Assembly: GCA_050951605.1 (NCBI GenBank)
Contig: JBMNJJ010000009.1
Span: forward strand, 372,001 to 436,000
Source of the DNA: DUTS01 sp050951605
GTDB taxonomy: Bacteria; Bacillota; Peptococcia; DRI-13; DTU073
Direction of reading: 5' to 3'
Length of the DNA: 64,000 nt
This document shows, piece by piece, positions 1 through 8,228 of this stretch (its first letter is position 1; each line of letters starts with the position of its first letter). The notes under the pieces were generated by a model. That model did not search any database and was not told where the DNA came from. It saw only the letters and a program-made list of their open reading frames with translations. The position numbers were made by a program, and so were the translations under genes.

Positions 1-15
1 AAGGAGGTAATGGTA

Positions 16-783
16 GTGGCCGGACATTCAAAATGGTCTAATATAAAACATAAAAAAAGTAAACAAGATGCCATTAAAGGAAAAATTTTTACTAAACTCG
101 GTAGAGAATTAATTGTTGCTACCAAGATGGGGGGAGCTGACCCGGAGACTAATTTTCGCCTTAAAGTAGCTATTCAGAAAGCAAAAGCTGCTAATATGCC
201 TAATGATAATATTGAGCGAGCTATTCAAAAAGGTGCCGGTGAGCAGGATGGTGATAATTTTGAAGAATTGATTTATGAAGGTTATGGACCGGGTGGAGCA
301 GCGATTATGATTAATGTACTTACAGATAACCGTAATCGAACTGCCGGGGAAATTAGACATCTTTTTTCTAAACATGGTGGAAATATGGGGGAAACCGGTT
401 GTGTTAGTTGGATGTTTAAACAAAAAGGAGTACTTATTTTAAAGAGAGAGAAATTAAATTTAAGTGAAGATGATTTGTTTCTTTTAGCTTTAGATAAAGG
501 GGCAGAGGATATTATCTTAGATGATGCAGAAGAAATTGAAATTTATACAGAACCATCTAGTTTTCAAAAGGTTAAAGAAGGATTGGAAGAAGAAGGTTTG
601 GAATTTGAAAGTGCAGAAATTGCAATGATTCCTGATACCAGTGTAGAAGTAGCCGATTTTGAACAGGCGAAGTTATTGTTGCGTTTGTTGAATTATTTAG
701 AAGAGCATGATGACGTTCAAGATACTTTTACAAATTTTGATATACCGGAAGAGGTTTTAGCACAAATAGAAGCAAGTATATAG
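16..783 (+). CDS. yebC: YebC/PmpR family regulatory protein
   Basis: YebC/TACO1 (DUF28) family protein of 255 aa. Members were first described as DNA-binding regulators; more recent work links the family to translation of proline-rich stretches on the ribosome. The N-terminus carries the signature AGHSKWSNIKHKK, followed by the glycine-rich central block (YEGYGPGG, NRNRTAGEIRHLF). An upstream in-frame ATG at 10 sits one base after the AAGGAGG at 1-7, too close to be used. GTG at 16 has an 8-base spacer and gives the canonical MAGHSKW start, so I prefer it. It lies 22 bases before ruvC, as in many bacteria. Family assignment is firm; cellular role is family inference. Confidence 0.95.
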   Translation: MAGHSKWSNIKHKKSKQDAIKGKIFTKLGRELIVATKMGGADPETNFRLKVAIQKAKAANMPNDNIERAIQKGAGEQDGDNFEELIYEGYGPGGAAIMINVLTDNRNRTAGEIRHLFSKHGGNMGETGCVSWMFKQKGVLILKREKLNLSEDDLFLLALDKGAEDIILDDAEEIEIYTEPSSFQKVKEGLEEEGLEFESAEIAMIPDTSVEVADFEQAKLLLRLLNYLEEHDDVQDTFTNFDIPEEVLAQIEASI

Positions 784-805
784 TAGAGAAACAGAGGTGT
801 AAAGA

Positions 806-1309
806 TTGATTGTCTTGGGAATAGACCCCGGGATAGCGATTACCGGTTATGGGGTAATTGAAGACCGGGGTAATCGTTATAAAGCATTGGAATATGGCGT
901 CATTCGCAGTAATAGTCGACAAGAAACAGCCAAAAGGCTACAAGAGATTTATCAAGGGGTCAGTCGCATTATCGACCTTTACACACCTGATTCTATGGCG
1001 ATTGAGGAATTGTTTTTTAATAAAAATGTTAGGTCAGCTTTCTCTGTTGGTCAAGCCCGGGGAGTAGCGATGTTAGCTGGTTGTCAGCATGGGGTACCTG
1101 TTTACGAATATACACCTCTCCAAGTTAAACAGGCCGTAGTTGGATATGGGCGGGCCGAAAAACAACAGGTACAATTTATGGTTAAAAGTCTTTTGAATTT
1201 ACAGGAGATTCCGCGTCCCGATGATGCCGCTGATGCTTTGGCGATTGCTATTTGTCATAGTAATTTTTGTTCTTCTACTTTGGGGAGAAGGAGAGAGATA
1301 ATTGATTGA
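806..1309 (+). CDS. ruvC: Holliday junction resolvase RuvC
   Basis: Endonuclease that resolves Holliday junctions together with RuvAB. RNase H-like fold: first catalytic Asp is D7 in GIDPG, next acidic residue E67 in AIEELFF, and the C-terminal pair lies in RPDDAADALA at about residues 139 and 142. At 167 aa it has the usual family length. It starts with TTG at 806 after AGAGGTG. Its stop overlaps the ruvA start by 8 bases, implying translational coupling in a ruvC-ruvA-ruvB operon. Confidence 0.96.
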   Translation: MIVLGIDPGIAITGYGVIEDRGNRYKALEYGVIRSNSRQETAKRLQEIYQGVSRIIDLYTPDSMAIEELFFNKNVRSAFSVGQARGVAMLAGCQHGVPVYEYTPLQVKQAVVGYGRAEKQQVQFMVKSLLNLQEIPRPDDAADALAIAICHSNFCSSTLGRRREIID

Positions 1310-1901
1310 GTTTATTCAGGGGGAACTACAATTAAAAAGCTCTAAATATATTGTTGTCCAAGTGGGGGGGATAGGATACAGGTTATTTGTTCCCTCTTTA
1401 ACTATGGCTAAACTTCCCTCTGTACGTGAAGAAGTAACCATGTTTACTTATTTACATGTACGGGAAGATGAATTAAGCTTATATGGATTTTTGTCTAGTG
1501 AAGAAAGGGAGATTTTTATTATTCTTTTACAGGTTTCAGGAATAGGACCTAAATTAGCCCTGGCTATTTTATCACATCTGCCTGTTGCAGAACTGCGTAG
1601 AGCTATCTTACTTGGTGATACCAACTCTTTAACAACTATTCCCGGGGTGGGTAAAAAGACGGCAGGAAGAATGATTCTTGAATTAAAAGATAAATTAGGG
1701 AAACAGGCTCTTCCGGAAGAAGAAATGCTGGTAACAGGACCTTTACATACTGATGTGCGTAGTGAAGCGATTTCCGCTTTATTGGCTTTAGGTTATAGCT
1801 TGACCGAAGCACAAAAAGCTGTACCAACTCTTTCGGAGGGACAAGATTATTCTGTGGAGGACTTAATTCGCTTAGCTTTAAAAAATATAGCGAAATATTA
1901 A
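1302..1901 (+). CDS. ruvA: Holliday junction branch migration protein RuvA
   Basis: Tetrameric junction-binding subunit that loads the RuvB motor. Two helix-hairpin-helix motifs are visible (VSGIGPKLALAIL near residue 70-83 and IPGVGKKTAGRMI near 107-120), then the small C-terminal RuvB-binding domain beginning at EAISALLALGYS. Length 199 aa is typical. The start is TTG at 1302, inside the end of ruvC, with the Shine-Dalgarno-like GGAGAAGGAGAG just upstream in the ruvC coding region. ruvB follows after 14 bases. Confidence 0.96.
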   Translation: MIEFIQGELQLKSSKYIVVQVGGIGYRLFVPSLTMAKLPSVREEVTMFTYLHVREDELSLYGFLSSEEREIFIILLQVSGIGPKLALAILSHLPVAELRRAILLGDTNSLTTIPGVGKKTAGRMILELKDKLGKQALPEEEMLVTGPLHTDVRSEAISALLALGYSLTEAQKAVPTLSEGQDYSVEDLIRLALKNIAKY

Positions 1902-1915
1902 ACGGGGGAAGTTAA

Positions 1916-2947
1916 ATGAGTGAAGAAAGAATTGTTTCACCCGATTTGATGAGGGAAGAGAGAGATGAATTAAATTTACGTCCCAGTTCTTTGGACGAAT
2001 ATATTGGGCAGGAAAAAATTAAGCGAAATTTACGTATTTTTATTACAGCGGCTAAACAGAGGAAGGAAGCATTAGATCATGTCCTTCTTTATGGACCACC
2101 CGGTTTAGGGAAGACAACGCTGGCAAATATTATTGCCCATGAAATGCAGGCTCAAATTAGGGCTACTTCCGGTCCGGCGATTGAAAGGCCGGGAGATTTA
2201 GCGGCTATTTTAACTAATCTAGAGCCACATGATATATTGTTTATTGATGAGATTCATCGTTTAAATAGGACAGTAGAAGAAGTTCTTTATCCGGCGATGG
2301 AGGACTATTGTTTAGATATAATTATCGGCAAAGGACCGAGTGCTCGTTCGATTCGTCTTGATTTGCCCCCTTTTACTTTGGTGGGTGCGACAACAAGGGC
2401 AGGTAATTTGACGGCACCACTTCGTGATCGGTTTGGAGTAGTGAGCCGTTTAGAGTTTTATAAAACGGAAGAATTAGTCATCATTGTAAAAAGAGCGGCC
2501 CATATTCTGCAAGTTGCTATTAATGAGGATGGTGCTATAGAAATAGGGAGAAGAGCCCGTGGTACCCCACGGATTGCTAATCGATTGTTGAAAAGAGTGC
2601 GCGATTTTGCTCAGGTTCAGGGGTGTAAGATTATTAATCAAGAGGTAGCTGCTCAAGCCTTAGATATGTTGGAAGTGGATCATTTAGGTTTAGATGAGAT
2701 TGACCGCAAAATGTTAATGACTATTATCGAAAAATTTCAAGGTGGACCGGTAGGTGTAGAAACTTTGGCTGCTTCGATTAGTGAAGAAACGAGTACGATA
2801 GAAGATGTTTATGAACCGTATTTGTTACAGTTAGGATTTTTACAGAGGACACCTAGAGGTAGAGTAGCTACTCCTTTAGCTTATGAGCATTTAGGGATTT
2901 CTTATGTTTCTCATGACCAGGAAAAAGAGCAAACAACTTTATGGTAG
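1916..2947 (+). CDS. ruvB: Holliday junction branch migration ATPase RuvB
   Basis: AAA+ hexameric motor that drives branch migration. Walker A GPPGLGKT is at residues 60-67, Walker B LFIDEIH near 110, sensor region GATTRAGNLTAPLRDRFG near 158-175 including the arginine finger, and the C-terminal winged-helix domain with GGPVGVETLA. Length 343 aa is normal. It is the third gene of the ruvCAB cluster. queH starts 10 bases after its stop, with its ribosome binding site overlapping the ruvB stop codon. Confidence 0.97.
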   Translation: MSEERIVSPDLMREERDELNLRPSSLDEYIGQEKIKRNLRIFITAAKQRKEALDHVLLYGPPGLGKTTLANIIAHEMQAQIRATSGPAIERPGDLAAILTNLEPHDILFIDEIHRLNRTVEEVLYPAMEDYCLDIIIGKGPSARSIRLDLPPFTLVGATTRAGNLTAPLRDRFGVVSRLEFYKTEELVIIVKRAAHILQVAINEDGAIEIGRRARGTPRIANRLLKRVRDFAQVQGCKIINQEVAAQALDMLEVDHLGLDEIDRKMLMTIIEKFQGGPVGVETLAASISEETSTIEDVYEPYLLQLGFLQRTPRGRVATPLAYEHLGISYVSHDQEKEQTTLW

Positions 2948-2957
2948 GAGGCACATG

Positions 2958-3503
2958 ATGAAAATTCTACTTCATACTTGTTGTGCCCCTTGTAGTATTT
3001 ACCCTGTGGAGAGTCTACGTAAGGCAGGGCATGAAATCAGGGGGTATTTTTATAATCCTAATATTCATCCTTATACGGAGTTTACGAAGCGACTGGAAAC
3101 CTTTACCGAGTATGCGCAAAAAATTGAACTCCCGGTCATTCTTGATGACCAATATGCTTTAGAAGAGTTTTTGCGTAGTGTCGTTTTTCGGGAAGGAGAA
3201 CGGTGTCGTATTTGCTATAGTTTACGTTTACAAAAAGCAGCTCAAATCGCGAAGAGAGGCAAGTTTGATGCTTTTAGTACTACGCTTTTGGTGAGCCCTT
3301 TTCAGAAACATGACCTGATTAAAGAAATTGCGACTTCCGTGGCTTTAGAAACAGGAGTAGCTTTTTATTATCAAGACTTTCGTGCCGGGTTTAAGGAAGG
3401 TGTACTGAAGTCTAAAGAAGAAAAAATGTATAGACAGCAGTATTGTGGTTGTATTTTTAGTGAAAAAGAAAGGTATGCACACACAAAAAGGGGTAAAGAG
3501 TAA
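2958..3503 (+). CDS. queH: epoxyqueuosine reductase QueH
   Basis: QueH (DUF208) catalyses the last step of queuosine synthesis, reducing epoxyqueuosine in tRNA, as a non-homologous replacement for cobalamin-dependent QueG. Family cysteines are visible: the CCAPC block at residues 8-12, RCRICYS in the middle and QQYCGC near the C-terminus; these ligate iron-sulfur and metal centres in characterised members. A longer reading from 2904 overlaps ruvB. AGGAGG at 2946-2951 supports ATG 2958 (6-base spacer; ATG 2955 also possible), giving 181 aa. queA and tgt of the same pathway lie 4-5 kb downstream. Confidence 0.92.
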   Translation: MKILLHTCCAPCSIYPVESLRKAGHEIRGYFYNPNIHPYTEFTKRLETFTEYAQKIELPVILDDQYALEEFLRSVVFREGERCRICYSLRLQKAAQIAKRGKFDAFSTTLLVSPFQKHDLIKEIATSVALETGVAFYYQDFRAGFKEGVLKSKEEKMYRQQYCGCIFSEKERYAHTKRGKE

Positions 3504-3518
3504 TTTTACTCTTTTTTT
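3495..3518 (+). terminator. Rho-independent terminator after queH
   Basis: An 8-bp stem AAAGAGTA/TACTCTTT with a 4-base loop is followed by a run of T. It overlaps the queH stop codon and ends the ruv-queH transcript before sigI. Confidence 0.7.
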
Positions 3519-3583
3519 GCTTAGGTGTAACCCTCATAAACAGTTGTGTTTTTACGCATGTTTATATTAAGGGGTATTGAGAG

Positions 3584-4318
3584 GTGATATTGTTGGACTT
3601 GGAAATTAATCATGACCTTCTTTTAGTCCAGCAGGGGAAGGAAGAAACTAGAGAAAAATTGATCAAAAAATATCTTCCTTTTATACTTAAAGTAACTGCC
3701 CGTACTTGTAAGCGGTATGTTTACTTGGAAGAAGATGATGAAGTAAGTGTGGCTTTAGTAGCTTTTAATGAGGCACTTGATAAATATGACTTACAGCAAA
3801 AGGCCTCTTTTTTTACTTTTGCTGAGCTGGTGATTAGGAATCGTCTAATTGATTATTTTCGTCAAACTAAACAAAGGGATGTGCCCTGGTCTTCTTTGGT
3901 AAAAGAGGGAGAAGATGATGGCGATTCTATTAGGCAAATAGATAAACTAATTTGGCAAGAAGCTGTGGAACATCATTACGAAAAAGAGATAGCTGAAATG
4001 CGGCGAGAAGAGATAAGGGAATATTCCGAGAAATTAAATGAGTTTGGCATAGAGTTTCGAGACTTAGTAAAGGATTCTCCCAAGCATCAGGATGCGAGAA
4101 TTACAGCGTATCAAATTGCTAGGCTTATCAGTGAAAAAGAAGGTTATTGTAGTTATTTACAAAGAACTAAAACACTTCCCTTAAAAGATTTATTGAAAGA
4201 GGTAAGGGTTAGTCGCAAAACTTTAGAAAGACGGCGTAAGTATATTATTGCGCTAGTAATAATTATGATGGGAGAATTTTATTTTCTGCAAGACTATTTA
4301 GAAGGGATGAAGGGGTGA
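3584..4318 (+). CDS. sigI: RNA polymerase sigma factor SigI
   Basis: Alternative sigma-70-type factor of the SigI class, a stress or extracellular-signal sigma factor in Bacillus and Clostridia. The N-terminal half has sigma region 2 features (ALDKYD, then FFTFAELVIRNRLIDYFRQ); the C-terminal part has the SigI-type helix-turn-helix LLKEVRVSRKTLERRRKYI, after which these proteins characteristically stop. Length 244 aa is normal. The start is uncertain: GTG 3584, or TTG 3590/3593 with GAGAGG at 3579-3584 as binding site. The gene for its membrane anti-sigma partner follows after 6 bases, the usual sigI-rsgI arrangement. Confidence 0.9.
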   Translation: MILLDLEINHDLLLVQQGKEETREKLIKKYLPFILKVTARTCKRYVYLEEDDEVSVALVAFNEALDKYDLQQKASFFTFAELVIRNRLIDYFRQTKQRDVPWSSLVKEGEDDGDSIRQIDKLIWQEAVEHHYEKEIAEMRREEIREYSEKLNEFGIEFRDLVKDSPKHQDARITAYQIARLISEKEGYCSYLQRTKTLPLKDLLKEVRVSRKTLERRRKYIIALVIIMMGEFYFLQDYLEGMKG

Positions 4319-4324
4319 GCCAAG

Positions 4325-5335
4325 ATGGAGAAAAAGTGTAAAGGGTTGGTTATGGAAGCAACTTCTGAGGTCTTAGTGGTCATAACTCCAACCGGGGAAT
4401 TTATTAAAGTGCCCTGGGAAGAAAAAGTAATACCTGCTTTAGGTAGTGAGATTGAGTTTGAATTTCCTCCGGCTAAACAAAGTTTTTTCTCTCCCCAAAA
4501 GCTTTTTGTTTTAGCTGCTAGTATAGTATTTTTTCTGTTAGCAATTCCCTTTGTTTCCGAATACCTTTATTTTGGTGAATCACAAGTAATAGCTTATGTG
4601 GGTATTGATATTAATCCTAGTTTGGAATTAGGCCTCGATAAAGAAGGTAAGGTAAAAGAAGCGAGGGGGCTAAATGGGGAAGGGGAAAAGCTTTTAGAAA
4701 GTGTACAGTATGAAAATCTTCCTGTAAACGGAGTAATTAAATGTATTACACAAGAAGCAGTTAAACAACAGTATTTGACCGTAGGCGAGGAAAATAATAT
4801 TATTTTGACGGTAAGCACGCGAGAAGAACGAGAGAAAATATTAAAAAAGAAGGCTGAAAGAGAACCAGCGAAAAATACTGAGGTGTGTGCGAAAATAAAA
4901 AAAGAACTTACATCTGAAATAAAAGGGGAGTTAGATAAGCAAAAGATTAAAGTTGAGGTGGAAGTTTTAGAAATTTCGCCGGAGTTTTATCGAAAAGCTA
5001 AAAAAGCCGGGGTTTCTCCGGGGAAATATGCAGTAATTTTGGAGGCAATGAAAGAAGGCTATGATGTTAGCCCGGAAGATGTGAAATTCTCTAGTGTGGT
5101 GAAAACTATTAAGGCAGCAGGGGGTAACCCCGGTGAAATAATTTCTCGTGCTAAAAAGAAAGAAAAGCAGTTATTGGAAATAGAAAAAGAAATGAAAAAG
5201 GAAATTAAAAAACAGGAAAAAAAGAGAAAAAACGAAGCTAAGCAAGATTTTAAGGGAAAAGAAGAAGAGAAGGATAACGAGAAGAGTGAATATAAAAATA
5301 AGAAACAGCAAAAGAAAATAAAGAAGCAGGAATGA
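4325..5335 (+). CDS. rsgI: anti-sigma-I factor RsgI-like membrane protein
   Basis: Single-pass membrane anti-sigma factor expected to hold SigI until a signal arrives. An N-terminal cytoplasmic RsgI domain (about residues 1-50, with VVITPTGEFIKVPW) is followed by one hydrophobic segment at about 60-77 and an extracytoplasmic domain starting near AYVGIDINPSLELGLD, typical of RsgI. The last 70 residues or so are an almost pure Lys/Glu/Gln tail. Clostridial RsgI proteins often end in a carbohydrate-binding or other sensor domain; none is seen here, so what this one senses is not apparent. It is directly downstream of sigI. Confidence 0.88.
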   Translation: MEKKCKGLVMEATSEVLVVITPTGEFIKVPWEEKVIPALGSEIEFEFPPAKQSFFSPQKLFVLAASIVFFLLAIPFVSEYLYFGESQVIAYVGIDINPSLELGLDKEGKVKEARGLNGEGEKLLESVQYENLPVNGVIKCITQEAVKQQYLTVGEENNIILTVSTREEREKILKKKAEREPAKNTEVCAKIKKELTSEIKGELDKQKIKVEVEVLEISPEFYRKAKKAGVSPGKYAVILEAMKEGYDVSPEDVKFSSVVKTIKAAGGNPGEIISRAKKKEKQLLEIEKEMKKEIKKQEKKRKNEAKQDFKGKEEEKDNEKSEYKNKKQQKKIKKQE

Positions 5336-5393
5336 GGTGCTCCTCTGTCGAACAAAGCATGGGACGTTTTGCGAATTAGATGGGGGAGGAGCA

Positions 5394-6869
5394 ATGAATC
5401 TACAAGGGATTGTTCAGAAACAACGTTTGTTTTTTGCTTTTATTTTGCTGGGAATTATTGTGGTTTGCTTAATTTTTACTTCGACAATCCAGGGTGCGCA
5501 AATAGCTTGTACACCAACAACAGTTCGTGTAGCTGTGGGGCTTAATTTAACTTCAGTAGAATTTTCCGTAAGTGAAGGAAATTATGAATTAGTAGACTGT
5601 TTGACACATCGAGTGATTAGTTCCGATGTTTCTCCGGGGACATGGGTTGTTGCTCCGGCCGGAAGTAGCAACTTACAGATTTATCATAATGGACAGTCTC
5701 TGGGAGGTTTGGGAAGTTCTCTTTTGCTTTTACGTCAAAAAAATGAGTATGAACAAAATGTTTTTTGTTTAGGTCAGAAAAAATATCGTGGTAATCTTCT
5801 TTTGGAAAATTTTCAAGGTAAAATTCAGGCGATTAATTATCTTGATGTGGAACAATATCTTTACGGAGTTGTAGGGGCGGAAATGGGACCGGGTGCTCCG
5901 GAAGAGGCTTATAAAGCTCAAACAATTGTTTCTAGAACGTATGCTTACTATTGTAAAGAACATCCGCAGTTGAATTATGACTTAGGTATTTCTACTCAAT
6001 GGCAGGTTTATGGTGGCTATGATCAGGAAGTTTTAAGTAGCTCTTTGGTAAAAAAGGCGGTAGATGATACTCGTGGTCAGGTAATTTATTATGACCGGGA
6101 ATTGATTCAAGCATTTTTTCATAGTAATTCCGGTGGTTATTCGGAGGCTTGTGAAAATGTTTGGTCGGCTTCATTGCCTTATTTACAGCCGGTAGTGACA
6201 CCTGAGGATGCTGTAGCGATGCAGGTTGCCCAAGGTGGGTCTTGGTCAGCGGAAACTTATCTTTGGGAAAAGTCTTTTAGCCGACAAGAGCTGATAAAAC
6301 AATTAGAAAAATGGAACAGAGCACATCCTAATGATGCTGTGAATGTAGGAGAAATATATGAGGTAGCTGTAAAACGTTGGGCTGTTGACCCGCAAACAAA
6401 AGAGTTTTTGGCGAAAGAAACAGCTTCGGGAAGGGTTACCCAATTGAATTTTATGGGTTCCAGGGGGATGAAGAGTTTTTATCGGGATAATATACGTTCT
6501 GTTTTAGGTTTGCGGAGTACTCTTTTTGAAGTTATTTGCGATTCCACAGTGAAAATTTGGAATGCTTTTAGTAGCTTAGATGTTTTTAATTATGCTAATG
6601 ACCTTCAGGCAGTGACTGCAGATGGCTATATTACTAAGTTAAATGGGAATAGCGAAAGTTATTATGTATTAGGTGCAGATGGTATGCAAAGGGTACCGAA
6701 AGTTTTTTCGGAAGTGACTTTTAAAGGAAAGGGTTATGGGCATGGTTTGGGGATGAGTCAGTGGGGCGCTTGGGGTATGGCTTTGAGAGGGGCGAAGTGT
6801 GAGGAAATTATTGAGCATTTTTATAATCAGGATAAGCATGATGGGCGACTTCGCATTCAATCATATTGA
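5394..6869 (+). CDS. SpoIID/LytB domain protein (peptidoglycan lytic or amidase-enhancer type)
   Basis: Exported protein of 491 aa with an N-terminal hydrophobic signal or anchor (FFAFILLGIIVVCLIF). The SpoIID core is clear: INYLDVEQYLYGVVGAEM with the conserved Glu of the lytic transglycosylase site, the adjacent AYKAQTIVSRTYA, and the closing GYGHGLGMSQWGAWGMA. SpoIID cuts glycan strands during spore engulfment; LytB-type relatives enhance amidases, and the two cannot be separated here. A longer reading from 5337 has no ribosome binding site; ATG 5394 follows GGGGAGGA. It may share transcripts with sigI-rsgI. Confidence 0.88.
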   Translation: MNLQGIVQKQRLFFAFILLGIIVVCLIFTSTIQGAQIACTPTTVRVAVGLNLTSVEFSVSEGNYELVDCLTHRVISSDVSPGTWVVAPAGSSNLQIYHNGQSLGGLGSSLLLLRQKNEYEQNVFCLGQKKYRGNLLLENFQGKIQAINYLDVEQYLYGVVGAEMGPGAPEEAYKAQTIVSRTYAYYCKEHPQLNYDLGISTQWQVYGGYDQEVLSSSLVKKAVDDTRGQVIYYDRELIQAFFHSNSGGYSEACENVWSASLPYLQPVVTPEDAVAMQVAQGGSWSAETYLWEKSFSRQELIKQLEKWNRAHPNDAVNVGEIYEVAVKRWAVDPQTKEFLAKETASGRVTQLNFMGSRGMKSFYRDNIRSVLGLRSTLFEVICDSTVKIWNAFSSLDVFNYANDLQAVTADGYITKLNGNSESYYVLGADGMQRVPKVFSEVTFKGKGYGHGLGMSQWGAWGMALRGAKCEEIIEHFYNQDKHDGRLRIQSY

Positions 6870-7080
6870 AAATATGCTGTATCGTTTCCCGTTTCGGTGC
6901 TTCGTTCAGAACAGACTAGCACTTGATTCGGGAGGAAGCAAACCACCCTCAACAGTCCGTCCATGTCCTGATTCGGGTTGATTCTGACGTCCTGTCAGTC
7001 TCCTTGCTTTCTCGACCTCATCTTCGTAAGTCTGTTTAGCCAAACTCCACAATGAAACGTTAAACGGTACAGCATATTTT
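6869..7080 (+). repeat. inverted repeat pair bounding the spoIID-queA gap
   Basis: Bases 6869-6887 and 7062-7080 are reverse complements of each other over 19 bp with one mismatch (13 bp perfect, AAAATATGCTGTA and its complement). They enclose about 170 bp. The interval carries no credible gene; with the direct repeats listed separately it accounts for most of the 303-base gap between the SpoIID gene and queA. It could be a small non-autonomous mobile remnant or a structured transcript. Confidence 0.7.
6884..6936 (+). repeat. 53-bp direct repeat, copy 1
   Basis: A 53-bp unit starting GTTTCCCGTTTCGGTGCTTC and ending near GGAGGA recurs at 7100-7152 with only two mismatches. It contains a potential hairpin GTGCT/AGCAC with a 16-base loop. 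It is richer in GC than the surrounding DNA, and its left end overlaps the inverted repeat at 6869-6887. Confidence 0.85.
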
Positions 7081-7099
7081 GTGGAAGAGGAAGAGGTGA

Positions 7100-7152
7100 G
7101 TTTCCCGTTTCGGTGCTTCGCTCAGAACAGACTAGCACTTGATTCGAGAGGA
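7100..7152 (+). repeat. 53-bp direct repeat, copy 2
   Basis: Second copy of the unit at 6884-6936, offset by 216 bp, differing at 7121 (C for T) and 7147 (A for G). It ends 21 bases before queA, just upstream of the queA ribosome binding site, so it could affect queA expression. Confidence 0.85.
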
Positions 7153-7172
7153 CTTTAAGAGAAGGAGAAATA

Positions 7173-8201
7173 TTGTTTATGCATATCTCAGAATTTGATT
7201 ATTTTTTGCCGGAAGAGTTAATTGCCCAAGAACCTCTTTCTCGTCGTGATGAGTCTCGACTTTTAGTGTTACATCAAAAGACAGGGCAAATCGAGCATCG
7301 TAAGTTTACGGATATACTTTCCTATTTGCATCAAGGCGATGTTTTGGTTAGTAATAAGACGAGGGTTATTCCGGCTCGCCTTTATGGTAAAAAGAAAGGG
7401 ACAGGGGCAATTATTGAAGTTCTTTTGTTACATCAGATAGATAAGAATCGATGGGAAGTTTTAGTTCGACCGGGGAAAAAGGTTAAGCCGGGGACAAGAA
7501 TTATTTTTGCTGCAGGTGATCTGGAAGCAGTGGCAATTGAGACTACTGCTTCCGGGGGAAGGATTATGGAGTTTGCATATACAGGAATTTTTCAAGAAAT
7601 TTTAGATCGCCTTGGTCAGATGCCGCTTCCTCCTTATATCAAGAAAAGACTTGCCGACCCTGATAGATATCAGACCGTTTATGCTCAAGAGCCTGGTTCA
7701 GCGGCTGCTCCTACGGCGGGACTTCATTTTACACCCTCTTTAATTAAGGCTTTACAGGAACAAGGGATCGAATGGGTAGAGATTTTATTACATGTGGGTT
7801 TAGGAACATTTCGTCCGGTGAAAGAAGAAAATATTGAGGAACATCAAATGCATCGCGAATATTTTGAAATCTCGCCACAAGCTGCGGAGAAGATTAATAA
7901 AGCTTTACGGGAAAAAAGAAGAATTATAGGGATAGGTACGACCTCCACAAGAGCTTTAGAAAGTGCTTGTGTGGATGGTGTAGTACAAGCCAGAAAAGAC
8001 TGGACAGAGATTTTTATTTATCCTGGTTATGAATGTAAAGTTATTTCCGGGTTAATTACTAATTTTCATTTACCTAAATCTACGTTATTGATGTTAGTTA
8101 GTGCCTTGGCAGGGAGAGGAAAGATTATGCAGGCATATGCTGAAGCTGTACGGGAAAGATACAGATTTTTTAGTTTTGGTGATGCGATGCTTATTATTTA
8201 G
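7173..8201 (+). CDS. queA: S-adenosylmethionine:tRNA ribosyltransferase-isomerase QueA
   Basis: Transfers the ribosyl part of S-adenosylmethionine onto preQ1 in tRNA to make epoxyqueuosine. Family blocks include the N-terminal FDYFLPEELIAQ, SNKTRVIPARLYG, the central AAPTAGLHFT and the C-terminal GLITNFHLPKSTLLMLVSAL. Length 342 aa is standard. TTG 7173 is 5 bases after AAGGAG; ATG 7179 two codons later is an alternative. It sits directly before tgt, and with queH upstream supplies three steps of queuosine synthesis. Confidence 0.96.
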   Translation: MFMHISEFDYFLPEELIAQEPLSRRDESRLLVLHQKTGQIEHRKFTDILSYLHQGDVLVSNKTRVIPARLYGKKKGTGAIIEVLLLHQIDKNRWEVLVRPGKKVKPGTRIIFAAGDLEAVAIETTASGGRIMEFAYTGIFQEILDRLGQMPLPPYIKKRLADPDRYQTVYAQEPGSAAAPTAGLHFTPSLIKALQEQGIEWVEILLHVGLGTFRPVKEENIEEHQMHREYFEISPQAAEKINKALREKRRIIGIGTTSTRALESACVDGVVQARKDWTEIFIYPGYECKVISGLITNFHLPKSTLLMLVSALAGRGKIMQAYAEAVRERYRFFSFGDAMLII

Positions 8202-8228
8202 TTTGTAGAAAGATAAGGAGGAGCGGAT

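Noticed and set aside
2904..2957. Upstream start for QueH
   Set aside because: It overlaps ruvB and lacks a binding site, while ATG 2958 has AGGAGG and gives the normal family N-terminus.
5059..5394. Minus-strand reading frame opposite rsgI
   Set aside because: Its phenylalanine/serine-rich product is the complement of the Lys/Glu-rich tail codons, so it is a shadow.
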